From an uncultured Lachnospiraceae bacterium (lineage in GTDB: Bacteria > Bacillota > Clostridia > Lachnospirales > Lachnospiraceae): 11,767 bases of DNA. The translations under genes were made by a program, and so were the position numbers. Positions 6,577 to 11,767 of the stretch are shown piece by piece (position 1 is the first letter of the stretch; each line of letters opens with the position of its first letter). Where the stretch lies: assembly GCA_910588965.1 (NCBI GenBank), contig CAJUSO010000041.1, positions 22,236 through 34,002 on the forward strand, written 5' to 3'. The notes beneath the pieces were generated by a model. It was not told the origin of the DNA. It searched no databases and saw only the letters and a program-made list of their open reading frames with translations.

Positions 6577-7203
6577 TGGCTTTTTGTTTTTTGTGCGCTT
6601 TTCGGCGGGCTTCTTTTTTTCTGATTTCATGTCAATCAGGTGTTCAATCAGCTGCTTTTTCACATAGACGTCAAAGCTCAGCATACAGATAAAGGAAAAC
6701 AGCTGCAGATTGCCCTGTTCCCCCGGCGGCATACCTTGGAACGTCTGCTGGCTTGTCTTGTATTTCCGGGCGATGTCCTTTTGCATGTTTTGGACTTCCG
6801 CTTCTTCAAGCTGGAATACCTCTGAATAGACGTCCTGCAGGTTGAAATCCAAATCTGGGGCAAAATACTGTTCCATAATAGGGTTCAGGATGGCCTGGAT
6901 ATCCCCGATGCTTAGGATATGCTTAAAATAGTAAATGAAAATCAGCGCTAGGAGGTGTTCTTTGGAATATTTTTTCTTCACTGGCGGAGGGAGCAGGTTG
7001 TTCTTGGCATAATTGTTAATCATGGTCTTCGTAAGGATTTTGTCTTCCGGATGGCGTTTGGATACGGCCAGCTGGCTATCCATGAAGGTGGTTACCTGAT
7101 CCATATACAAGTCAATGTTGGGGAAGTCTTCTGGCTTAATATAGTCGATATGGGAAAGGCTTTCTAATATGCTGTTCAGTAAATTGTTCTCATCTATCTT
7201 CAT
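6568..7203 (-). CDS. DUF1836 domain-containing protein
   Basis: A 211-aa soluble protein recognised as a DUF1836 member by the run DYIKPEDFPNIDLYMDQVTTF (from residue 20), the helix-turn-helix-like segment around TKTMINNYAKNNLLPPP (59-74) and YSKEHLLALIFIYYFKHILSIGDIQ (79-103; quoted here only as an identifying stretch start YSKEHLLALI). The arrangement recalls MerR-like winged helices, so a DNA-binding role is likely, but the target is unknown. The tail after about 192 is strongly Lys-rich and is encoded opposite the yerC terminator T-tract. The ribosome binding site is modest: AAAGGA lies about 11 bases before the ATG and AGGA nearer. The gene is divergent from pcrA and convergent with yerC. 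Confidence 0.85.
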   Translation of the reverse strand: MKIDENNLLNSILESLSHIDYIKPEDFPNIDLYMDQVTTFMDSQLAVSKRHPEDKILTKTMINNYAKNNLLPPPVKKKYSKEHLLALIFIYYFKHILSIGDIQAILNPIMEQYFAPDLDFNLQDVYSEVFQLEEAEVQNMQKDIARKYKTSQQTFQGMPPGEQGNLQLFSFICMLSFDVYVKKQLIEHLIDMKSEKKKPAEKRTKNKKPEK

Positions 7204-7289
7204 TTTCCTACCATTCCTTTCTCTCTGCCCATACAGTGCGGCCCGAAACCGCTTCTGCCTCCCGTCCCTCCCGCTTTGCGATAAAATAC

Positions 7290-7318
7290 ATTATATAGTA
7301 TAAAAAATCGGAAAACAA
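7290..7318 (-). promoter_or_regulatory. Promoter of the DUF1836 gene
   Basis: On the minus strand: -35-like TTGTTT (7318-7313), a 17-nt spacer, and a perfect TATAAT (7295-7290). The -35 is weak (three of six), but the spacing and -10 are ideal. The leader to the ATG at 7203 would be about 80 bases, with no structure I recognise. Confidence 0.6.
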
Positions 7319-7358
7319 GGGATTTGTGAAAATTTTCTGGAAGATAGGGGAAAACTGG

Positions 7359-7387
7359 TTGAAAAAAGGCAGGATATGCACTATAAT
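7359..7387 (+). promoter_or_regulatory. SigmaA-type promoter of pcrA
   Basis: -35 TTGAAA (7359-7364), a 17-nt spacer, perfect -10 TATAAT (7382-7387). Transcription would begin near 7394, about 25 bases before the pcrA start. A 10-bp palindrome, GAAAATTTTC (7328-7337), lies between this promoter and the divergent one and may simply be A/T-rich promoter DNA. Confidence 0.8.
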
Positions 7388-7418
7388 AAACACATGTTTG
7401 AACTGGAAAGGATAGGAT

Positions 7419-9659
7419 ATGGATAAGTATGGCAGTTTAAATTCTATGCAGCGGGAGGCCGTAGCCTATACGGAAGGGCCTTTGCTGATCCTGGCAGGGG
7501 CCGGCTCTGGGAAGACCAGGGTACTGACATACCGGGCGGCTTACCTGATAGAAGAAAAAGGGGTGAACCCTTACCACATTATGGCGATTACCTTTACCAA
7601 TAAGGCGGCGGGGGAAATGCGGGAGCGCATGGATAAGCTGGTAGGATTTGGTTCTGAGGGCGTATGGGTATCCACGTTCCATTCTACCTGTGTCAGGATT
7701 TTACGGCGCTATATTGACCGGATTGGGTATGGCAACAGTTTTACGATTTATGATGCAGACGACCAGAAGGCTGTGATGAAGGATGTCTGCAGGCGCCTTA
7801 AGATAGACACGAAGGTCTATAAGGAGAAGGCGTTCCTGGCTGTTATTTCCCAGGCGAAGGACAGGCTGGTTACGCCGGAGGAATTTACCCGGATGGCCGC
7901 AGGGGATTTTGTGAGGGAAAGGCAGGCCGCCGTGTACCAGGAATACCAATCCACGCTGCAAAAGAGCAATGCCCTGGATTTTGACGATTTGATTGGGAAG
8001 GCAGTGGAACTGTTTGAGCAGGAGCCGGAGGTGCTTGCGAATTACCAAGAGCGGTTCCGCTATCTTATGGTGGACGAGTACCAGGATACGAATACCGCCC
8101 AATTCCGCCTGATTTCGCTGTTGGCGGCCAAGTACCGGAACCTCTGCGTGGTGGGGGACGACGACCAGTCCATTTACAAATTCCGGGGGGCGGATATCCG
8201 GAATATTTTAAGCTTCGAGGAAATCTATCCGGATGCCAGGGTCATTAAGCTGGAGCAGAATTACCGTTCTACGCAGAACATCCTGGATGCAGCCAATGGG
8301 GTCATTTCCAATAATATTTCCAGGAAGGCCAAGGCATTGTGGACGGAAAACGGGCAAGGCAGCGGGATTGATTTCCAGCAGCTGGATACTGCTTATGAGG
8401 AGGCAGATTATGTCATAAGGGATATCCAAGGCAAAACCAAAAGCGGCGGGTGCCGTTATGGGGACTGTGCCATCCTGTACCGTACCAATGCCCAGTCCCG
8501 GCTCTTTGAGGAGCGCCTGGTAGTGTCAGGCATGCCTTACCGGATTGTGGGCAGCCTTAATTTCTATGCCAGGAAGGAAATCAAGGACCTTTTGGCTTAT
8601 CTAAAGACCATTGACAATGGCAGCGACGACTTGTCCGTGCGCCGGATTATCAATATCCCCAAGCGCGGGATTGGGGCCACCACCATAGGGAGGGTGCAGG
8701 CTTATGCAGAGGAACAGGGGATAAGCTTTTACAATGCCCTGCGCAAGGTGGAGGAAATCCAGTCCATCCGGAAGGCAGGGGGGAAAGTGAAGCCTTTTGT
8801 GAATTTTATACAGGCCATGCGCAGCAAGCTGGGCTACCTGACCGTTTCCCAGGTACTGCAGGAGGTCATAGAGGGGACAGGCTATGTAAAGGAACTTGAG
8901 GCAGAGAATACAGAGGAAGCCAGGGCGCGCATAGAAAATATTGACGAATTGCTCAGCAAGGCGATTGCCTACGAGGAGACAGAGGAGGCGCCTAGCCTCA
9001 GCGGTTTTCTGGAGGAGGTTGCTCTGGTTGCAGATATTGACAGCCTCAAGGAAGGCAGTGATTATGTGGTCCTGATGACGCTCCACAGCGCGAAAGGCCT
9101 GGAATTCCCCTATGTCTATCTGGCTGGCATGGAAGATGGGCTCTTTCCCAGCTATATGTCCATCGCATCGGATGACCTGTCGGATTTGGAGGAAGAACGG
9201 CGGCTATGCTATGTGGGGATTACCCGTGCCATGGAGGGATTGGCAATCACTTGTGCCCGGCAGCGCATGATCCGGGGAGAAATGCAATATAATACAGTAT
9301 CCCGGTTTGTCAGGGAGATTCCCAAAAGCCTGCTGGGCAGGAAGGCGGGGGAGGCTATGCCGGACAGGCTACAGGAAGAGGCCAAATCCCAGTCCTTCCG
9401 GCAAGCAGTGTCCAAGGTGAAGCCGATTTTCAGCACCAGGAATACATACCAGGCCAGGGATGCTTCATTTCCCAGCGCAAATACCCGTAAGGCTTCCTTG
9501 GAGTACCAGGTAGGCGACCGGGTGGCGCATATGAAATTTGGGGAGGGCGTCGTGGCCCAGATTGTGGAAGGGGGCAGGGATTTTGAGGTGACAGTGGATT
9601 TTGACAGGGTAGGGACCAAAAAAATGTTTGCCACCTTTGCAAAACTAAAAAAAGTATAA
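7419..9659 (+). CDS. pcrA: ATP-dependent DNA helicase PcrA (UvrD/Rep family)
   Basis: A 746-aa superfamily 1A 3'-5' DNA helicase used in nucleotide excision repair, displacement of RecA filaments and clearance of stalled transcription or replication; essential in several Bacillota. The motifs are complete: Q-motif SLNSMQREAV (6-15); Walker A AGAGSGKT (26-33); motif Ia ITFTNKAAGEM; Walker B VDEYQDT (218-224); motif III GDDDQSIYKFRGAD (about 247-260); motif IV QNYRST; motif V TLHSAKGLEF; and motif VI YVGITRA. The C-terminus (about 699-746, GDRVAHMKFGEGVV) is the Tudor-like fold by which PcrA binds RNA polymerase. Length matches the 739-aa B. subtilis protein. AAAGGA (7407-7412) lies 6 bases before the ATG. 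Unlike B. subtilis, no pcrB or ligA is adjacent. I see no terminator after it, so the next small gene may be partly cotranscribed. Confidence 0.97.
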   Translation: MDKYGSLNSMQREAVAYTEGPLLILAGAGSGKTRVLTYRAAYLIEEKGVNPYHIMAITFTNKAAGEMRERMDKLVGFGSEGVWVSTFHSTCVRILRRYIDRIGYGNSFTIYDADDQKAVMKDVCRRLKIDTKVYKEKAFLAVISQAKDRLVTPEEFTRMAAGDFVRERQAAVYQEYQSTLQKSNALDFDDLIGKAVELFEQEPEVLANYQERFRYLMVDEYQDTNTAQFRLISLLAAKYRNLCVVGDDDQSIYKFRGADIRNILSFEEIYPDARVIKLEQNYRSTQNILDAANGVISNNISRKAKALWTENGQGSGIDFQQLDTAYEEADYVIRDIQGKTKSGGCRYGDCAILYRTNAQSRLFEERLVVSGMPYRIVGSLNFYARKEIKDLLAYLKTIDNGSDDLSVRRIINIPKRGIGATTIGRVQAYAEEQGISFYNALRKVEEIQSIRKAGGKVKPFVNFIQAMRSKLGYLTVSQVLQEVIEGTGYVKELEAENTEEARARIENIDELLSKAIAYEETEEAPSLSGFLEEVALVADIDSLKEGSDYVVLMTLHSAKGLEFPYVYLAGMEDGLFPSYMSIASDDLSDLEEERRLCYVGITRAMEGLAITCARQRMIRGEMQYNTVSRFVREIPKSLLGRKAGEAMPDRLQEEAKSQSFRQAVSKVKPIFSTRNTYQARDASFPSANTRKASLEYQVGDRVAHMKFGEGVVAQIVEGGRDFEVTVDFDRVGTKKMFATFAKLKKV

Positions 9660-9695
9660 AATTACAAAAAAATGGTATGCTAATTGGGAAAGATG

Positions 9696-9710
9696 TGTTA
9701 TACTATAACA
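9696..9710 (+). promoter_or_regulatory. Extended -10 promoter inside a 15-bp palindrome
   Basis: TGTTATACT (9696-9704) is a TGn-extended -10 (TATACT, 9699-9704) with no clear -35. It falls inside a perfect inverted repeat TGTTATA-C-TATAACA (9696-9710). It would drive the small membrane-protein gene with a leader of about 50 bases. The palindrome could be an operator that occludes the -10, or a by-product of an A/T-rich promoter. Confidence 0.5.
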
Positions 9711-9763
9711 GTAAATTGGTTGGAAGATTCATCTACAAGAAAGAGGAGAAGGAGCGGTAAATC

Positions 9764-10021
9764 ATGAATAGAGAAAAGATTGATGAAGTATTAAGTTCAA
9801 TGAAGCTGAAAGAGTTATTGCACAGACAGGAAGAAGAGAAGGAAAAGTCAAAACTGCTTTGGGTATGTGCCATTGCAGGCGCGGTAGTGGCAGTTGCCGC
9901 AATTGCATACGGCATCTACCGTTTCTTTACCCCAGATTATCTGGAAGACTTCGAGGACGATTTTGATGAGGACTTCGAGGATGACTTCTTTGATGATGAG
10001 GACGCAGCCGAAGAAGAATAA
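9764..10021 (+). CDS. Small single-pass membrane protein with acidic repeat tail
   Basis: An 85-aa protein I cannot assign to a named family. A charged, probably helical N-terminus (1-30, with KELLHRQEEEKEKSK) is followed by one hydrophobic segment (about 31-51, LLWVCAIAGAVVAVAAIAYG). After IYRFFTPDYL, the tail (61-85) is almost entirely Asp, Glu and Phe and contains an 8-residue repeat: EDFEDDFD (61-68) then EDFEDDFF (69-76). It has no signal-peptide cleavage site, so the hydrophobic segment looks like a membrane anchor. By the positive-inside rule, basic residues on both sides leave orientation uncertain. The ribosome binding site AAGGAG (9749-9754) is 9 bases from the ATG. It has its own likely promoter and a terminator. 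Cation binding or a protein-docking tail are guesses only. Confidence 0.75.
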   Translation: MNREKIDEVLSSMKLKELLHRQEEEKEKSKLLWVCAIAGAVVAVAAIAYGIYRFFTPDYLEDFEDDFDEDFEDDFFDDEDAAEEE

Positions 10022-10031
10022 GAACCGTGGG

Positions 10032-10103
10032 AAGGGGCTGCCTTGTTAAGGATGGAGGATACAAGTTCTTGTATTGGACGTCTTTAATGGGGCAGCCCTT
10101 TTT
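10032..10103 (+). terminator. Terminator with nested hairpin after the small membrane gene
   Basis: GGGCTGCC (10035-10042) pairs with GGCAGCCC (10091-10098), with A/T and G-U pairs extending outward, followed by TTTTT (10099-10103). Within the 48-nt loop is a second perfect stem ATACAAG/CTTGTAT (10059-10065 with 10068-10074). It begins 11 bases after the stop codon. The long loop is unusual for an intrinsic terminator, but the inner hairpin shortens it in effect. Confidence 0.7.
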
Positions 10104-10110
10104 GTGTTAT

Positions 10111-10133
10111 AGGGAATGCCTTCGGGGTTCCCT
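10111..10133 (+). other. UUCG-tetraloop hairpin in the rlmD leader
   Basis: AGGGAA (10111-10116) pairs with TTCCCT (10128-10133). An inner CC-TTCG-GG (10119-10126) closes on a cUUCGg tetraloop, known to be exceptionally stable in RNA; one G (10118) bulges. No T-run follows, so it is not a terminator. It lies about 55 bases before the preferred rlmD start. A role in transcript stability is inference. I found no good promoter between the previous terminator and rlmD beyond a poor TGTTATAGG at 10105-10113. Confidence 0.45.
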
Positions 10134-10175
10134 GGGATAGGAAGAGGGCTTTGTGCAAGAAGCCAGATTGAAAAG

Positions 10176-10210
10176 AAAGGGCAGGTTTATGAAAAAAGGG
10201 CAGGTTTATG
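10176..10210 (+). repeat. 16-bp direct repeat over the rlmD start
   Basis: AAAGGGCAGGTTTATG occurs exactly twice, at 10176-10191 and 10195-10210, offset by 19 bases. The first copy supplies the ribosome binding site and start codon. The second lies in the coding sequence (codons for KGQVYV); its ATG is out of frame and is followed at once by TAG. Confidence 0.8.
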
Positions 10211-11607
10211 TAGGGACAGTGGAAAGGGTTGCCTTTCCCAATAAGGGGCTTGTGCGTACCGAAGAAGGGGAGACGGCAGTGGTAAAGCATGTCGTGCCAG
10301 GGCAGAAGGTCTCTTTTTCTGTGAAAAAAGTACGGAAAGGCAAGGGCGAGGGAAGGCTATTAGAGGTACTGGAGAAATCCCCCTTGGAATTGGAGCAGGC
10401 GCCTTGTGCGTATTTTGGGGTTTGCGGCGGGTGCGCATTCCTGAACCTTAGCTATAGCAGGCAATTGGAACTGAAAGTGCAGCAGGTCAGGGAGCTGCTG
10501 GAGCCGGTGATTGAGGCTGCCCATCCCGCAAAGGGGTTTGCAGAGGTATTTGAGGGGGCAAAGGAAAGCCCCAGGCAGCTTGCCTACCGCAATAAGATGG
10601 AGTTTTCCTTTGGGGACAGCTATAAGGACGGGCCGTTGGCCTTAGGGATGCATAAGCGGGGCAGCTTCCATGATATTGTGACGGTGGCAGGGTGCAAGAT
10701 TGTGGACCAGGATTTTTCAGATATCCTCTTGGCCACGCTGGAATATTTCCAGGGCTACGGGGAAGAGGGGGTGCCTTATTACCATAAATACAGCCATAAG
10801 GGCTATCTGCGGCATCTGCTTGTGCGCAAGGCGGTAAAGACGGGGGAGATACTGGTGGATTTGGTGACTTCAACCCAGATAGGGGAAGAGGAAGGCGCGT
10901 TGCTGGAAGGGTTCCAGAAAGCCTTGCTGGGCTTGGGGCTGGAGGGCAGGATTGCCGGGATCCTGCACACGCAGAACGACAGCCTGGCGGACGCCGTGAT
11001 TGACCAGGGAACCCGGGTATTGTATGGGGTGGATTATTTTTATGAGGAGCTCCTAGGGCTGCGGTTTTGCATTTCCCCGTTCTCTTTTTTCCAGACCAAT
11101 TCCCTAGGGGCGGAGGCCTTGTATGAAACAGCAAGGGAATTTATTGCAGACGCGGGGAAAGGGAAGGTAGTCTATGACTTGTATAGCGGGACAGGCACCA
11201 TTGCCCAGATCCTTGCCCCTGTGGCAAGAAAGGTGATTGGCGTGGAGATTGTAGGGGAGGCCGTGGAGGCTGCCCGGGAGAATGCAGCAGCCAATGGCCT
11301 GCCTAATTGTGAGTTCCTGGCTGGGGACGTGCTAAAGGTACTGGACGGGATTGAAGCGAAGCCGGATTTTATCGTGCTGGATCCGCCCAGGGATGGGATA
11401 CACCCCAAGGCCTTGGAGAAGATTATCCGCTATGGCGTGGGGCAAATGCTTTACATATCCTGCAAGCCCACCAGCCTGGCACGGGATTTGGAAGTCCTGC
11501 AGGCCAGGGGGTATGCGGCGGAACGGATATGCTGTGTGGATATGTTTCCGTTTTCGGCTAATATAGAGACGGTTGTAAAACTTACCCACAAAAACTTGAC
11601 AGCGTAA
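10189..11607 (+). CDS. rlmD: 23S rRNA (uracil-C5)-methyltransferase RlmD/RlmCD
   Basis: A 472-aa SAM-dependent enzyme that makes 5-methyluridine in 23S rRNA (U1939, and in Bacillota RlmCD also U747). Domains: an N-terminal TRAM RNA-binding region (about 1-62); iron-sulfur ligands C73, C79, C82 (CAYFGVCGGC) and C169 (AGCKIVD) for a [4Fe-4S] cluster; FFQTN; the SAM site VYDLYSGTGT (from about 328, D330); DPPRDG (398-403); the catalytic Cys in YISCKPTSLARDL (C425); and the general-base Glu in NIETVVKL (E460). It is complete at both ends. The ATG at 10189 is preferred because AAAGG lies 8 bases upstream and the MKKGQ start fits a TRAM domain. A GTG at 10153 would add 12 residues. The last codons (after KL) run into a sequence that is better explained by another reading frame, discussed separately. 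Confidence 0.95.
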   Translation: MKKGQVYVGTVERVAFPNKGLVRTEEGETAVVKHVVPGQKVSFSVKKVRKGKGEGRLLEVLEKSPLELEQAPCAYFGVCGGCAFLNLSYSRQLELKVQQVRELLEPVIEAAHPAKGFAEVFEGAKESPRQLAYRNKMEFSFGDSYKDGPLALGMHKRGSFHDIVTVAGCKIVDQDFSDILLATLEYFQGYGEEGVPYYHKYSHKGYLRHLLVRKAVKTGEILVDLVTSTQIGEEEGALLEGFQKALLGLGLEGRIAGILHTQNDSLADAVIDQGTRVLYGVDYFYEELLGLRFCISPFSFFQTNSLGAEALYETAREFIADAGKGKVVYDLYSGTGTIAQILAPVARKVIGVEIVGEAVEAARENAAANGLPNCEFLAGDVLKVLDGIEAKPDFIVLDPPRDGIHPKALEKIIRYGVGQMLYISCKPTSLARDLEVLQARGYAAERICCVDMFPFSANIETVVKLTHKNLTA

Positions 11608-11767
11608 TCAACGTGAAAGTCGAGTTTGGCGAGGGTGAGGGTAAAGTGCCGCTTGATAATATTGCCAAGAGAGCCGAAGCGTACAAGCCGAAAGAGAGAG
11701 TTACATATAAGACGATTAAGGAGTACATAGAAGCGAAGTATGGTTTCAAAGTACATACCGCATATAT
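11592..11767 (+). pseudogene. Frame-shifted C-terminal extension of RlmD, or partial downstream ORF
   Basis: The frame -1 to rlmD is open from 11562 to the right edge of the window and reads KLDSVINVKVEFGEGEGK (from 11592), later VPLDNIAKRAEAYKPKERV, then YKTIKEYIEAKYGFKVHTAY up to the edge. It lacks a credible start: no ATG, and only GTG at 11613 without a ribosome binding site. A -1 shift in the A-run 11590-11594 would fuse it to RlmD after residues THK. From memory, clostridial RlmD-like proteins often carry tails of this kind, with an IKEYI...KYGFKV...Y pattern resembling a small helical DNA- or RNA-binding unit. Glycine codons here are GGT and GGC, while rlmD favours GGG. It could be a broken extension, a frameshift product, or the edge of an inserted sequence. 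The 3' end is outside the window. Confidence 0.6.

Noticed and set aside
10487..11134. 215-aa minus-strand open frame opposite rlmD
   Set aside because: It is Pro/Ser/Arg-rich antisense translation typical of a GC-rich coding strand; no ribosome binding site or family signal.
11587..11595. Classical A-AAA-AAC -1 slippery heptamer at the rlmD end
   Set aside because: The base before AAA-AAC is C, not A, so it is not the canonical heptamer; kept only as a weak possibility beside an indel explanation.

Overview
The window looks like an ordinary chromosomal stretch from a low-to-medium GC Bacillota genome, most likely a gut-type Lachnospiraceae (Clostridium cluster XIVa) relative. Reasons: strong AGGAGG-type ribosome binding sites, TTGaca/TATAAT promoters with exact 17-nt spacers, heavy use of AGG and GGG codons, and a YerC-type TrpR homologue and a DUF1836 regulator beside pcrA. 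The family assignments are from recognition of motifs; no database search was possible.

Layout, left to right. (1) A small heat-shock protein gene (hsp20, +) ends at a hairpin shared with the convergent amino-sugar operon. (2) nagB-nagA (-) encodes the two steps that turn N-acetylglucosamine-6-phosphate into fructose-6-phosphate. (3) Divergent from nagB, separated by two back-to-back sigmaA-like promoters, is a full-length carB (+), the carbamoyl-phosphate synthase large subunit, with no carA beside it. (4) yerC (+), a 100-aa TrpR-like regulator, has an extended -10 promoter and an 18-bp imperfect palindrome near its expected start of transcription. (5) A DUF1836 gene (-) converges on yerC; a very strong 18-bp-stem terminator lies between them, and its U-tract is cut out of the DUF1836 reading frame. 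(6) pcrA (+), divergent from DUF1836, encodes a complete UvrD/PcrA helicase. (7) A small protein (+) has one membrane segment and an acidic repeat tail. (8) rlmD/rlmCD (+) encodes a complete Fe-S 23S rRNA uracil-C5 methyltransferase.

The genes do not form one pathway; they are several short transcription units of housekeeping type. The nagBA pair is the only clear metabolic operon. yerC, DUF1836 and pcrA form a regulator/helicase neighbourhood that partly recalls the yerC-pcrA region of Bacillus.

The least ordinary piece is at the right edge. Directly after the rlmD stop, a different reading frame stays open to the end of the window and encodes a charged, protein-like sequence. A single -1 shift in a run of five A residues, just before the rlmD stop, would fuse it to the methyltransferase. 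This could be a broken or frameshifted C-terminal extension, a programmed frameshift, or the edge of an inserted element. I found no CRISPR array, tRNA, rRNA, insertion sequence or convincing riboswitch, and nothing here that I can call a new defence or mobile system.
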